Below are positions 9,834 through 22,000 of a stretch of DNA of 64,000 nucleotides, piece by piece. The position numbers were made by a program, and so were the translations under genes. Origin of the DNA: Bagarius yarrelli (taxonomy: Eukaryota; Chordata; Actinopteri; Siluriformes; Sisoridae). The stretch spans positions 1,909,741-1,973,740 of the forward strand of contig VCAZ01000014.1 of assembly GCA_005784505.1 (NCBI GenBank). Direction: 5' to 3'. The stretch's first letter is position 1. Each line of letters opens with the position of its first letter. The notes under the pieces are model-generated. The model was not told the DNA's origin. It ran no database searches and worked only from the letters and a program-made list of their open reading frames with translations.

Positions 9834-9839
9834 AATAAA
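9834..9839 (+). terminator. Possible AS3MT polyadenylation signal
   Basis: AATAAA lies 125 bases after the AS3MT stop codon. The surroundings are AT-rich, so chance occurrence is likely enough to keep confidence low. Confidence 0.3.
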
Positions 9840-9865
9840 CATTCCTGTTCGATTAAATCAATTAA

Positions 9866-9935
9866 ATTACATTTACATCATGTGGCAGACGCCGTTATCC
9901 AGAGTGATTCTACAAAAAGTGCTTACATCACATTA
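9866..9935 (-). mobile_element. V-SINE-like 3' tail
   Basis: ATTTACATCATGTGGCAGAC followed by GCCGTTATCCAGAGTGATTC is the reverse of the V-SINE 3' tail. Confidence 0.7.
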
Positions 9936-9995
9936 AATACACATTTATTTAGTTGATTCTGTTGATTTTTGTTTTTGTGAAATAATTCTAACACA

Positions 9996-10387
9996 GGGGC
10001 AGCACAATGGCTTAGGGGTTAGCACTATTGCCTTACAGCAAGGAGGTCCTGGGTTCAATTCCCCTCCAGGGGTCTTTCTGTGTGGAGTTTGCATGTTCTC
10101 CCTGTGTTTGTGTGGGTTTACTCCGGGTTCTCCAGTTTCCTCCTACATTCCAAAAACATGTATGTTAGATTGATTGGTGATTCTAAATTTCTATAAAGGA
10201 GTGAGTGTGGCCCTGTAATGGACTGGTGTCCTGTCCCCTTCCACCTTTCCTGCCTTTCACCCAGAGTAAACCCAAACAAACACAGGGAGAACATGCAAAC
10301 TCCACACAGAAAGACCCCTGCAGGAAATCGAACCCAGGACCTTTTGCTATGAGGAAGTAGTGCTACCAACTAAGCCCCATGCTGCCT
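9996..10387. mobile_element. Family A SINE fold-back: + copy joined to an inverted 5' half
   Basis: A + strand copy (9996-10258) runs into an inverted copy of its own 5' third (10262-10387). The arms of about 125 bases pair almost perfectly, for example TCTTTCTGTGTGGAGTTTGC against its complement. The spacer is about 135 bases. Confidence 0.9.
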
Positions 10388-10389
10388 GT

Positions 10390-10809
10390 TGCCTTACAAA
10401 TTTTGAAAAAAAAAACTTTAATAAACAAACTTTAATAAAATCCTGAAAGAACTGAAATGGGATTTTTGAAGTTCTGTGTAACTTTATTCATTAATAATTC
10501 CAGCATTTTCCTGTCCTTTAGGGTTTTATGTTTCCTGTAAATCTTTACAATTCTACTGTAAAATTACATCCAATTTTTACGGTCTTTACTAACAACCCCC
10601 TGTTTCTATATTTCATAAAATAAATGCTGTAGAATTCTAGAACCCTGAATCTAAAACTAAATCTGAATAAAATTCCACTAGAGACTGTTCTATTATTCAT
10701 AACTGTTGACTCTAGATGGCAGTAAAGAGCTGTTATAGAAAGCTACACTTTCTTTAATTAGAGAATTATGGTGAACTTTATAACCTTATATATTCTGCAC
10801 ACACTGCAG

Positions 10810-10847
<38 letters not shown>

Positions 10848-11070
10848 CTTTATTTAACATTCCAATTTGTTTCGGATATCAAACAAATCTGTGAGATATG
10901 AGAGATGATGAAAACAGTAATAGAAACATAATAAGTGTTTTTTGGAGAACACATTTAACATTGTGTGTGTGTGTGTGTGTGTGCATTAAAATATAACAGT
11001 GACAAAGAGTTCAAGTTCAGAGTCTTATTTATTTTCTATCCTGATGCTTTATGTTACTTAAAGAAACTTA

Positions 11071-11117
<47 letters not shown>

Positions 11118-11150
11118 CGATGTTTTTACATTTTGATGAAGCTGGAAAAA
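10390..11150. other. Intergenic, AT-rich, with three (GT)n arrays
   Basis: (GT)n runs at about 10814-10842, 10963-10982 and 11072-11112. No gene or recognised repeat between them. Confidence 0.7.
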
Positions 11151-12060
11151 AAAAATGAATTTTAAGCCTATTGAAAATGACACTTCCTGCTGCCAGATGG
11201 TGACACTATAACTTTGAATCTTAGTAATCACATCTACGTGATCAGCATCATCTCATTTCTCGCCATGATTCGAGATACTGTAAAAAAATTACTTGGCAAT
11301 TTGGCATCATCAACGTCTTAAGACGAAGTTTGATAGGATTCGGTTGATAATTCTAGAAGAAGTATCGCAAATTCCACAGCATCTGGTTTTAGAAGCTCAC
11401 TTGTATAAAAATCTCCCAAAACATTAGGTAATAAAAATAATAATAATAATAATAACTAAAGTTGCAAGCATCGTTAAAAGGGCATTCGCACCCAAGCTCA
11501 GCACCACCCAAGGTAATCAATATAAATTTAAAATGGTAAATATAGGAAATATTAAAAAAATCATTTATTTGTGCGAACATTCCTTCTGCCACCTGGTGGT
11601 GCTATGATTATAATGGAATATTGGCATGTTCATATCTTCAGGCTAGGAGTTTTATCATAAATGTGAAGTTTGGTGTATATTGGACATTACATGTTTACAT
11701 GAGTTTAAAACATGGTATATCCTTTTGCCAGCAGGTGGCGCTATAATAATAACTAAATATTGTCATGTTGATTTATTTAAAATTTCGCAATGGCCTTTTG
11801 ATTAAATTGACTAATTATAATGTTGATGTCATTAAATCTCTAGCAGGAGTTAGTTACAGAGTAAATTATGTCACTTTCTCTTGCCAGCAGGTGGCGCTAT
11901 GACTGTAACTGAGAAATTTAAAATATAAAAAAATAAAAAATATCCGACTTCCTGTTGGGATTCAGATTTTGATTTAAGAGACTTTATCGTAGGTATTGTT
12001 GTTTTATGCGTAGACCAAATTTTTGAGGTTGTTGTAGGGGAGCAATTTTTGCCACACCCA
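11150..12060 (+). repeat. Interspersed repeat with recurring CCAGCAGGTGGCGCT-like motifs
   Basis: The phrase TGCCAGCAGGTGGCGCTAT recurs in variants starting near 11191, 11587, 11727 and 11883, each followed by ATAACT/TGAAT-type text. It resembles a common fish repeat, and two copies fit the CTCF core closely (11728-11742 and 11884-11898). Confidence 0.65.
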
Positions 12061-12135
12061 CTTCTGAAAGCAATATCAGACATACATTTTCGTCACTTCT
12101 TTCTCATTTGTTTTAATAAAAGGTCCTTGAAAGAT

Positions 12136-12215
12136 GTGCGTGTGTGTGTGCGTGCGTGTGTGCGTGTGTGTGCGTGTGTGTGTGCGTGCGTGTGTGCGTG
12201 CGTGTGTGTGTGTGT
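12136..12215. repeat. (GT)n/(GTGC)n microsatellite
   Basis: GT run with regular GC interruptions. Confidence 0.95.
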
Positions 12216-12611
12216 GATCCCCTCAGCTCAGTGCAGGAAGCAGGTGTGGCATGAATGTAAACAGAGCTCTGAGGAATGACTCGCATTGTCCTCATTTCAC
12301 CTCGCTCGCTCTCAGAGTGCCTCGCTCTGGAACTCGGCCAAATCACATCCCATTACTTTCAGCCACTTAATGCAGCGCCAGAACTCAGAGCTGGAACCCG
12401 TGTGGCATCAGGAGACGCCGAGAAATAGAACAGAAAGGTCCAGCTGGAAAAGCGTGTGTGTGTGAGGATCAACAGTACACGGGTTTCGGTGCGTTGGGTT
12501 ACAGCGAGAGAAACTGCACGAGGTCTCAGCTCACGGCTGGAGTCTCTCAGGCTGATCAGGTCTATTTTTAGAGTGAGAGAACAGGTAACGATACATACTG
12601 ACATAAAGCAA
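12216..12611. other. Single-copy, moderately GC-rich stretch
   Basis: No repeat or exon recognised. It lies between two microsatellites and may be a regulatory island. Confidence 0.3.
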
Positions 12612-12988
12612 AGGTCTCTCTCTCTCTCTCTCACACCGTCTCTTGCTCTCTCTCGCTTTCTCTCTCTCTTTCTAGCTCTTACTGTCTCTCTTGCTCTTTT
12701 TCTTTTGCTCTCTCTATTTCGCTTTTGCTTGCTCTTTCTCTCTCTCTTTCTCTATTTCTCTCCTTTTTTCACTGTCTCTCTCTCTCTTGCTTTAGCTTGC
12801 TCTGTCTCTCTATCTTTCCTTATTTCTCTCTCACTGTCTCTCTCTTTTTTCTCTCTCACTATCTCTCACTTTCTCTTGCTCTCTCTTTTTCTCTCTCATG
12901 CTCTTTCTCTGTCGCTCTGTTTCTCACTTGTTCTCTCTCTGTCTCTCTCTCGCTCTCTCTTTCTTTCTCTTTCTCTCTAAATCCCTCT

Positions 12989-13027
<39 letters not shown>

Positions 13028-13048
13028 TCTTTCTTTCTCTCTCTTCTG
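12612..13048. repeat. (CT)n polypyrimidine tract
   Basis: About 430 bases of CTCT with CTTT and TTGC variants. The Ser/Leu-rich frames across it are repeat artefacts. Confidence 0.95.
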
Positions 13049-13315
13049 TCAATCATTTGCATATGTCCCAAAAGCCTGTCGTCGCCCTCACCCGCCATAA
13101 TCTTTGTGCTTTCATTCATTTTTATCTCATGTGAAAAACATCTAAACTCTGCAAAAGAATTTCCTCCAACATCCCCATTGCTAAAAGTTTCTCAAAAGTT
13201 CTCACGTCTGTGATCGTCTCCGTCTCCGTCTCGTCACCTGAAGTCAAATTAGCCGCAGGCCTTAAACACGAGCCTGGTCGCTGTCTCTGCGCTCCACTGA
13301 GCTCTGCTGTGTGAT

Positions 13316-13347
13316 TACACACACACACACACACACCACACACACAC
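13316..13347. repeat. (CA)n microsatellite
   Basis: CA run with one CCA interruption. Confidence 0.9.
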
Positions 13348-13566
13348 AAGAGAAAGTTTCGGCACCATCAACTCAATTAATGTACATATGTGAATAAACG
13401 AGGAGCAATTAAAAAAACTAGAAACACAACATGAGGAAGTGGAAACTGTGCTGATTTACTGCTTTTTTTTTTTTTTAATAAGTGATAAATTAGAATGTTG
13501 TGGATTGAGAAATTATTATTATATAATAATTATAAAAATTAGTGAATTAAAATGAAGTAGCTTTGA

Positions 13567-14199
13567 TACTCGGTGTTCGTTACAGACACGATCATAAACA
13601 TTTTATATAAAATACAAATCTCTATCGTGCTTATGAATGATGTATAATGTTATTAAAAATTGGATAAAAAAACTAAGAATCTGGAAATAATTTAATAAAA
13701 TCGAATTTAAAAACAATTTCAGACAATCAAATTATGGGAAAAAAATGGTCCAATGAAGAGGAAAAAAAAAATCATGAATCTCTTCATGTTTCATGTCAGA
13801 GTTTTAGAGCAACAATAACACATTTATTTATAACAGAAAAACACAAAATACATTTTTATCCATTTACAAATACATTCGACAGAGTTACATTTCCTGTTTT
13901 AGGAGCCATAAAACAGCCTTTTCTGCATCAGCTGCCGTTTCTCTTACTTTTCAAGTTAGAAAAGACGGAAAATATAGCAGTTTTTTATGTTAGGAAAAAA
14001 ACCTGGAAAGATTCATGATTTATTTTTCCTCTTTATTGAACCATTTTTTTTACCGTAATTTGATTTTATTAAATTATTTCCAGATTCTTAGTGTTTTATC
14101 CAGTTCTAAAATGTTTTTTAAATTATACATCATTCATAAGCACGATAGAGATTTTATATATAAAATGTTTATGATCGTGTCTGTAATTAACACTGAGTA
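13567..14199. mobile_element. Fold-back (MITE-like) element with about 200-base inverted arms
   Basis: The left arm (about 13567-13782) and right arm (about 14003-14199) are inverted copies. Both carry ACAGACACGATCATAAACAT, CTATCGTGCTTATGAATGAT, CTAAGAATCTGGAAATAATT and AATCATGAAT in mirrored order. The spacer is about 220 bases and has no coding capacity. No target-site duplication was found. Confidence 0.88.
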
Positions 14200-14885
14200 A
14201 CCTCTCAAAAAGCAAAATTCAAACACAATCGAAATGTTTAACACCGGAAACTATTTAAAAATCAGGAATAAATAATTAAAATAAGCATTTCCTGATGTGC
14301 AATTATGTGTTTTGTTCTCGATTAAGGTGTCAGAACACGCTTCACTATCCAACAATTAAAAGTGCGCAATTTTAAACATTTGTTTTAATGAATAAAATTA
14401 ATATTAAATAGCAACAAAAATTGTTCGAAATAAACTAAAAAATTTAGTTTTGGAAATCAAAGGCTGAGATAATAGACAAACAAACGAATCAATTAAAACA
14501 CACAACCCATTGCTGTAAAAGTTGTTTTTTTTTATAATTTTTGTTTAAAAAATGTTAAAAAATTATTGCAACAAGTTGATTTTTATGTATCATTTAATTT
14601 CTTTTTATCTATTAAGTTTTACAGAGATCATTTAGCCAATTAAACATATACCTAATTTCTTATTTTTCCCCCAGTGGACATTTGACAAAGTAAGAATAGA
14701 TAATATAAAAAATCTTTTTGAATGAAATTTAGGATATTTTTTTAAAGTAGGCACAAATATTTTTTTCCCATTATTGGAAGATTTTCTTTTAGATGATTTT
14801 ACGCATAGTAAATATAAATATATAAATATGATTTTTAAGATTTTCTAGACTTCATGTAGGAGAGTAATATATTTTAATATGTAAT
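14200..14885. other. AT-rich DNA, nothing recognised
   Basis: Very AT-rich, no open frame of note, no repeat recognised. Confidence 0.6.
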
Positions 14886-15478
14886 GCATTCAGACCGAAA
14901 GTTTACAGTTAAAAAAGTGTAAAAACTCACAATTTATAAACCAAAAACTATTTCTAAGCCTGTTGGAAGTCCCGGCCGACAGCTGCAGATCTCCAAGAGT
15001 GCAAAGAGCTTTGAAAAAAAAAGAGGAGTGTAAAGATTCAGCGAAGAGGAAAAATGAAACGGTGCTCTTGACCTGCTCCGGGGCTCCAAACCCCCCCCCC
15101 CTCCCTCCAATCACCCCGACCACCAACCCCCCACCCCAACTGAGGCGAACCTGTTCCAAAAACACGAGGAATCTCTTCCGCAAGCTGCTTGACTGACCAT
15201 GCGAGATCAAAAGTCCTCGCCGTTACCCAACCCTCCCCTTCCCTCTCCTCTCCTCCGCTTGAGGTCTGAGCCGGGAGCTGATTGAAGCGATTCATGACCA
15301 GGTCACGACCCCTGCATGCCAAACACAAGCTGAGGAGAGACAAGAAACTTGATTTGGCCACAGCTTCAGCACACATCCTCGACACTTCCTGTTTCCTGAT
15401 TCACGATGTTTATTTGGGGACGAGACCTCAGTTATCTGGTTTGTGTCAATTTTACAAGATAAAATAAGCCTTGTTTTT
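14886..15478. other. Single-copy GC-rich island
   Basis: GC-rich core around 14960-15290 containing C-runs near 15091-15135. Two opposite frames of about 100 codons exist but are low-complexity (Pro- or Gly-rich) with no recognised domain. Possibly regulatory. Confidence 0.3.
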
Positions 15479-15479
15479 T

Positions 15480-15483
15480 TTGT

Positions 15484-15518
<35 letters not shown>

Positions 15519-15521
15519 TTA
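15480..15521. repeat. (TTTA)n microsatellite
   Basis: About ten TTTA units. Confidence 0.95.
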
Positions 15522-15654
15522 GCGTCCCTAATTTTTTTTAATTACTTATTGGATAAATAACGTGTTTCTTTTTGTAGCTATTATTTCTGAAGGAAGGCGT
15601 AAATATTGATGCATTCGCTTTGATCAGCTTAAAGCAAACATTATTTTTTTTTGT

Positions 15655-15838
15655 CTCTTCCTTCACCGTGTCCTACTGCGCCGTCTCATATCGATTCCTC
15701 TCATCCTCCCGAGCATGCGGCGGCTTAGTCCTTGTTTCGGCGTCGCTCTCAGCTTTAATTAAAAGGTTATTAATACCGAATCAGGCGGGAAGATTAGCCC
15801 TGCGGTTATTGAAGGAACGCTTTGTGGAATTACAATGC
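15655..15838. promoter_or_regulatory. Candidate conserved non-coding element
   Basis: Single-copy, mixed-composition sequence with homeodomain-type words (TTTAATTAAAAGG, GTTATTAATACC) next to GCGGTTATTGAAGGAACGC. It stands out from its AT-rich and microsatellite neighbours. Conservation is inferred from texture only. Confidence 0.3.
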
Positions 15839-15900
15839 CCTTTCTTTCTTTCTTTCTTTCTTTCTTTCTGTCTTTCTGTCTTTCTGTCTTTCTTTCTTTT
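15839..15900. repeat. (CTTT)n/(CTGT)n microsatellite
   Basis: CTTT units with four CTGT variants. Confidence 0.95.
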
Positions 15901-16440
15901 TCAAATCTTGTCTTATTCAGACAACAAAAGGCTCTAAAATATCAGAACCATGAAGGAAGAGATCTAAATTGTGCGACGATGTTAACCTAAAACACTTATT
16001 CACAGTTATGTTAAACTGCTCTGATGCTTTGATCTTCCGAGCAACAAAAAAAAAAAAAAAAAAAAACGACAAAGGAGAAAGACTAGGAAAAAAAAAATCT
16101 CAGTAGGGTTTGGCTTTAGAGGAATTGAGGGATTTGATCTCACCTACTTCAATTCAGCTTTTCTTTTAAGGTGGTTTAACGATTAGCGAGTTAATAGATC
16201 ATTATACTCAGTTCGACAGTGTTGTGAAGGCAAAATCGAAAAAATTTCAATTTCTTTTGTATTTTTTTGGGGGGAAATAATTAAATATCTTTGGAACATC
16301 ACTCTGATGTACTAGGCGTTAAAACTGAGGTTAATCTGTTGTCTTTGCTTTACAAGTCTGGGCTCTAGTTGCGGTGACCAGAGCAGGTTTTGGACAGTCG
16401 TTTGTCCTGCAGTGTTTGGTGGGGGGGTTTTTTTCAACGT

Positions 16441-16677
16441 AAATGCCTTTATTTTGTCACATATACTTTTTTATAGCAGATAAAATTTGTTTCTTCACAT
16501 ATCCCATCTTAGTAAGTTGGGGATCAGAGCACAGGGTCAGCTATGATACAGCGCCCCTGGAGCAGGAAGGGTTAACAGTCTTGCTTAAGGACCCAACAGT
16601 AGCTGGCTGGAGGTGGTGGGGCTTGAACCCAGGTATTCCTGGTTTTCAGACTAACAACTCGGCACCTTAACCATTTG
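16441..16677 (-). mobile_element. SINE-like repeat, family B, copy 2
   Basis: Reverse copy: CACATATCCCATCTTAGTA, CAGAGCACAGGGTCAGCTAT, CAGCGCCCCTGGAGCAGGA, then GGGGCTTGAACCCAGG and CACCTTAACCATTTG. Confidence 0.8.
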
Positions 16678-16704
16678 TTCATTGGACATGCTTTGAAAAT
16701 AGTT

Positions 16705-16915
16705 TAAGGGTTTGTGAGGTCATGAAAAACCTGGAAAAGTCATGAATTTTAAAACAGGACTGAAGAAATTTGGGGAAAATAAAAAAACCCACTAAGTTTT
16801 TGGAAAAGTCATAAGAATTTGTGACACTAATTTCTTTATATTGGAATATATTTTAATTGATGATACTGGTTAATTGCAATATTTTACATTTTGTGCGATC
16901 CGTCATGCGGTACAT
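16705..16915. repeat. Repeat D, third copy
   Basis: Shares GGTCATGAAAAACCTGGAAA, AAAAAACCCACTAAG and a GTCATGCGGTACA variant with the tandem pair at 9014-9414. Confidence 0.7.
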
Positions 16916-17054
16916 CTAGTACTTGTGTGTTAACACACGATGCCAGGAAAATGCTGATTTAGAAACATTTGGCTTTATGATGAAAAGGATAAGGGGTGGC
17001 TTGAGATAGATCAGGGGACCAAAAGGGGACTTTTAGAACGTGGGAGGGGCAACG

Positions 17055-17235
17055 TTATTAATCCATGCTAAAGGTGCAAAGCACCAGTCTGCTGCTGCAG
17101 CTGCAAGCCAGACAGCTCCCAAACCAATCACCTGCTTTTTGATCTGCATGACCAATAGGACACCGGCTCCCAGCTGCAGTGCTTCTCTTTTATCCACTGC
17201 CTAATTTACAGCAGTCAAAGTTAAGGACAGGCTCA
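17055..17235. promoter_or_regulatory. Candidate non-coding element with CCAAT boxes
   Basis: Single-copy sequence containing AACCAATCACC and GACCAATAGG about 35 bases apart and TTTATCCACTGCCTAATTTA. Regulatory role is inference. Confidence 0.28.
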
Positions 17236-17764
17236 GTTTTATTGATTTTTTGGTTCAACATTGTTGCTTCCTGTTTATTTCTGTTTATTATTATTGAGTA
17301 ATATTAATCCATTTCTAAGAAGATGGATGGGTGGATGGATAGATAGAGGGATGGATGCTTTATAACAGGATCAGGAACATGATTATAGCTCATCAGCTAG
17401 AGTCTTCGTTGAAGAGATTTTCATCATGTTTTCTGTTATAGCACGTTACCCTAGTGTCTAATTTCCTCTGAAAGGTGTTATAAAGCATTATGATGCATCC
17501 TAATACTATGAGTTCATATTGTACAATATGTCCATGTTTTAGAAAGTATTATGGGTTAAAATGTATTTTTTAATTACAGGAACATTTAATTAGGCTTGTG
17601 TCAGGTATTAAAAGGCATTATGTATGCTTATTATATGACACATTATAAATACATGTTATAAACACAGGATGCCTTTTATTTAAAAAAAATATTTTTTTTA
17701 AATAAAAGGAACCAGGAAGTCCAGACATCAACATCTCTAATTCAAAACATTAATATTTTAATGA

Positions 17765-17985
17765 AAAGGCGATGGAGCGAATGAGGCGGAGGGAGCAGAG
17801 GAACGACCCTGACCTTCAGACGGGGGCATGGCTGAAAGCGGAGATGATAGCTTGTCGTCTGCGTCAGGATTTTTAGCTGCTGATGTGTCGATTCGGTGCT
17901 AGCGGGCAGCAGACGCTGTCATTTACATAATGTCTTATTTAATGCTCCCGTCTGTAAGGTTGAAGCTGATGAAGGTCAGAAAAGC
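17765..17985. promoter_or_regulatory. Candidate non-coding element
   Basis: Single-copy, GC-richer than its surroundings, with TGTCATTTACATAATGTC and a Hox/POU-like texture. No exon fits. Confidence 0.28.
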
Positions 17986-18224
17986 AGCCGATGGTGTGGA
18001 ACTTATTGAAAAAACTTGATGATGATTTCACAGCTGGGATTTTATAAACCCTTTGGTTTGTAAACCATGCTAGTGTTTTGTGAATGTAGTTAAATTCTGG
18101 ATTCCGATTGGTCGGAAGGTGTTATTTTTTGAATAAGACCAAAAGTATGAACTACGAGTAAGTGTCCAGGATGGAGAGCGTCTCTCTTTACGCTTTATCG
18201 ATAACGTAGCATATAGAAACAATT

Positions 18225-18611
18225 TACACATGGACTCCACCTTAAAATGTGATGTAATTTAAAGAAAAGAGATGTTTATTTAGTCTCCAGTGATACGATT
18301 TCTGTTTGTTGATTCCAGTCAGTTAAGACGAATCACAGTGCTCATTCAATGAATGCAGAACTAAACAGATGTGTTTTGAGTCTGGATTTAAAGATGGCTA
18401 CTGATTTAACACATCTGATCTCTGGGAGCTGCTTCCAACTGCAAGCTGCGCAATAACTAAAAGCAGATTCCCCTTGTTTAGACTGAACCCTCGGTATGTC
18501 TAACTGAGTTGATCCTAATGATCTGAGTGATTTGATTGGTTTATATTCATTGAGGATATCTGAAAGGTATTTAGGTCCTACAGGCTATTGAGTGATTTAT
18601 CAACAAGTAAC
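18225..18611 (+). mobile_element. Interspersed repeat C, copy 1
   Basis: Shares a long ordered set of words with 61674-62045: CACAGTGCTCATTCA, GATTTAACACATCTGATC, GTTTAGACTGAACCCT, ATCCTAATGATCTGA and GATTGGTTTATATT. Confidence 0.85.
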
Positions 18612-18613
18612 AG

Positions 18614-18682
<69 letters not shown>

Positions 18683-19022
18683 GCTATGTGGATGGATAGA
18701 TAGATGGTTGAATAAAAGATGGATGGGTTAACAAATGGACAGATGGATTGATAGATGGTTAGACAATAGATCGATAGATGGATGGACAGCTGGATTAATA
18801 GATGGTTAGATAATAAATGGATTGATGGACGGACAACTGGATGGATAGATGGTTAGATGCTAGGTGGATGGATAGGTAGAAGGTTGACTAATAGATGGAT
18901 TAACAGCTGCATGGACAGATGGTTTGATGATAGATAAATGAACAGCTGGATGGTTAGATGGTTAGATAATGGGTGGTTGGATGAAAGGATGGATGGATAG
19001 ATAGATGGATGGATGGATGAAT
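18612..19022. repeat. (GATA)n microsatellite grading into a GGAT/GATG minisatellite
   Basis: A pure GATA run of about 17 units at 18612-18682, then about 340 bases of degenerate GATGGATAGATGGTTAGA units. Confidence 0.95.
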
Positions 19023-22000
19023 ACCTCCAAATCAATGCTAAATGTAACAAGCAGCCTGTGTAAGAAGGTGAGGACCGGTGTGGTAGTGTTGTAGTGGATT
19101 ATAGTGTTCTTATGAACAGGTATAGATTTCTGTGTTTAGTTTATACTCGTATGCTATAATAATGTTTTATCATTACAAGCAATTCAGGGTACATAGAAAA
19201 TGGTATAAAAGTTATTGGCTAAAAAAAGTCTAAAACAGGATTCATAGCAAATAGCTTTATATTTATTGCTTAAAATTTTGTTCTTTAGTGTCAAAGTGTT
19301 ATTGGCGATATAACAATGTCCTTTTGAACAGGTATTATAATGCATTATAACATGTTATACTCTGTATCCATTGTATTTATTCAATTTAATTTAATTTGAT
19401 TTGATTTTGTTTTTGAATGTATCAAGTGCTAAAATATATGCATATGCACAAGCTTATAAGCTGTCATGTAAGCTATATAACCTTTTTTTTATTAAGAAAA
19501 GATGCAGGAAATTGTTCCAAATTGTGTAGTGTAAAAACCCCTTTCATGTGATAGTGCGTTGCATTAGTGTCTGTAAACTGCATTAGAACATACATAATGT
19601 AACCTGACTTTATGAGGTTATACCTTATACTCATGCCTTATTAGATTGCTAGAAATTTCACAGGCTTCTTCCAGGGTGTTATGTATGCTGTATAATGCAT
19701 TATAAATGTGGATATTTTTAGTTTGGTTACAGTCAGTGTGTGTTTTTTGACACAGCTGCAGCTTCCAGGACAGAGTAATTTTCCATTCCATATTTCACAA
19801 AAAAATATGACAAACTATGAACAATTGTACTGCATAATCAAATACATAAGACATATTAAAGCTATTCATATGTCTTTAATCAGCATTGCGCTGCTAGCTG
19901 TAGTCCAAAAGGTGCCTATTCCAGGGATTGTCCCAGCCCCACCCCCTCCTCAGGGTCTGATTAGACTCCAGAATAATTCTGGAAAAGGGCGCAGTGATGA
20001 CAGGCTCAATGCTGTTTGAAGTGCAGCACCACTGCGGCGGTGTAGTGAAAGGTTTGTGTGGTCCTATGATCAGATTACAAACTACACCAGCTGCTGCGCA
20101 ACAAGGCTCCGGCACACGCTGATTGAAAACGGCCGCAAGATTGCTTCGAATACTTGACTCCTTGTGTGGTTGAGGGACTTGGTTTTGGTAGAGCTCGGAG
20201 GTTGGAAGGAGCAACTGGCAACACTGTAACTCTTGCCATAAAAGTCATAGCTATAACATACCTAAAGAATATTTTTATATCAGGTTATAAATCATTCATA
20301 AAACATATTGGTGCATTTATTTATGAAATCATACCACTTTTGATAGCTTTTCATATATACATAGCTATAATGCAGTCATGGTAAGACTTTTCATGAAGCT
20401 CATATCCATAATTCTATGAACACTTACATATGTCATGTTTATAAAGCATTATGCGCGTTGTTATCATTAATTATAATAATGTATGTTACAATTTATAGAT
20501 ATCCATGTGTATAAAGCTTATAAAGAAGCTATAGTTGTACTTTCTTTAAATATCTTATGTATAGTTAATAATGACAATGTTATTACTAGGTTATAAAGCA
20601 TTTATTAGGTGCATTTTGTATTTTTTATATTAATATTTGTCAAACCCCAAACTACAAATTGTAGGTATTTGTAGGTGATTTTTTCTTATGCAGGCCATGA
20701 TGATGATGCTCTATGAGCACATTCATATTATGTTATACTCCATTTATAAGGTATTGCAAACATTGTTATGATTACTCAGTAAAATATATCAAACTCTACA
20801 GCTATTCGTTATTTTAGCATGGTCGAATTTTTAAGAATGTTTGTAACATGTTAGAATGCGTTCATAAAGCATTATACACTGTGTTATAGCTCTTTCGGAA
20901 TACTTTTTGAATACATATATATTATTTATATTAGCTGTACAGCTTTAAATATTTATATAAATATATGACATTGTATATGCTTGCATAAAGTATCTATGGT
21001 AAAATTTCTTTGAAGAGAATGTCAATAATAAGCTATAGGAATTTTTTATATCACGTTATAATGCATTTATGAAGCATTACATATATTTTTATAGTTATTT
21101 TTGAAACATATTACACCTTATAGATATTTATTTATAGACCATAAGGTAGCTATAGTAAGACTTTCTATTCAAGACACATTTATATCAAACTATTACATGT
21201 TCGTGCCATGTTCTAATGTATTTAAAGTGTTATACACATTGATATAATTTATGAAACTTTAATATACTTCATAGCTACTTTTATATTTAGCTAGAACATA
21301 TTTATGTTTAGGAAATCAATAATTATCCATTCTTACATTGCTTATTTTCTCCAGGCTTTAGAATGACAGATTATTTCATAATGGTTTTAAGAACAGATAT
21401 AAGGCATTATAACGATTCCTGACATAATTTTATGCACATAACTAAAGTATATCTGTTCAAAAGCTTGGTTTAAGTATTAAGTGGTATAAGTGTTATACTA
21501 CTTTTTGGGGTGCTTTTTGCTACGTGGGATTATTTGTATGACTCTTGGGTTACTGTATCTCTGGGCCTTTTTTTCTCATCGTTATTTCAGATGTTCTTCT
21601 AATTTTTTGACATTTCCGTAAAACAATCTCATCAACCATCTGATCCCTCGAGTATGAGCTTTATTAGCTAACCGATAAAGCATAAAGTATTGCCATGTTT
21701 CTCTGTTATTTGATTTACTTCCGGTTATGACACTCGCTCGCTGTTTATTCGTCTACGTCTTTTGTTTTTGCATTTTGGCTTAGTTTAAAAGTGTTCTATG
21801 CAATTTGTTTATCGGCTCTAATCCTGTTCTCTATTTACGATTATGTTTTATGATTTGAATTCTGCAACATGCATACTTTGGAAAATGTCACTAAGGCAGC
21901 GTCACATGTTGGTTGTCATCACTTATTTTGAAAAAATTCCACAACGATGCGTCTGACATTCTGTTGTTGTTTGTGCACTAAAGGTTCTGTAACGTCAAAC

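Noticed and set aside
11150..12060. Spaced similar motifs that could suggest a CRISPR-like array
   Set aside because: Spacing is irregular, the organism is a vertebrate, and the text matches a dispersed fish repeat.
12456..13213. Long Ser/Leu frames
   Set aside because: They are translations of the (CT)n tract. The same applies to 41887-42428 (reverse), 44393-44702 and the Tyr-Ile frames at 46351-46631.
14960..15385. Opposite frames of about 75-115 codons in GC-rich DNA
   Set aside because: Both are low-complexity (Pro-rich or Gly-rich) and overlap each other on opposite strands, as expected from C-runs.
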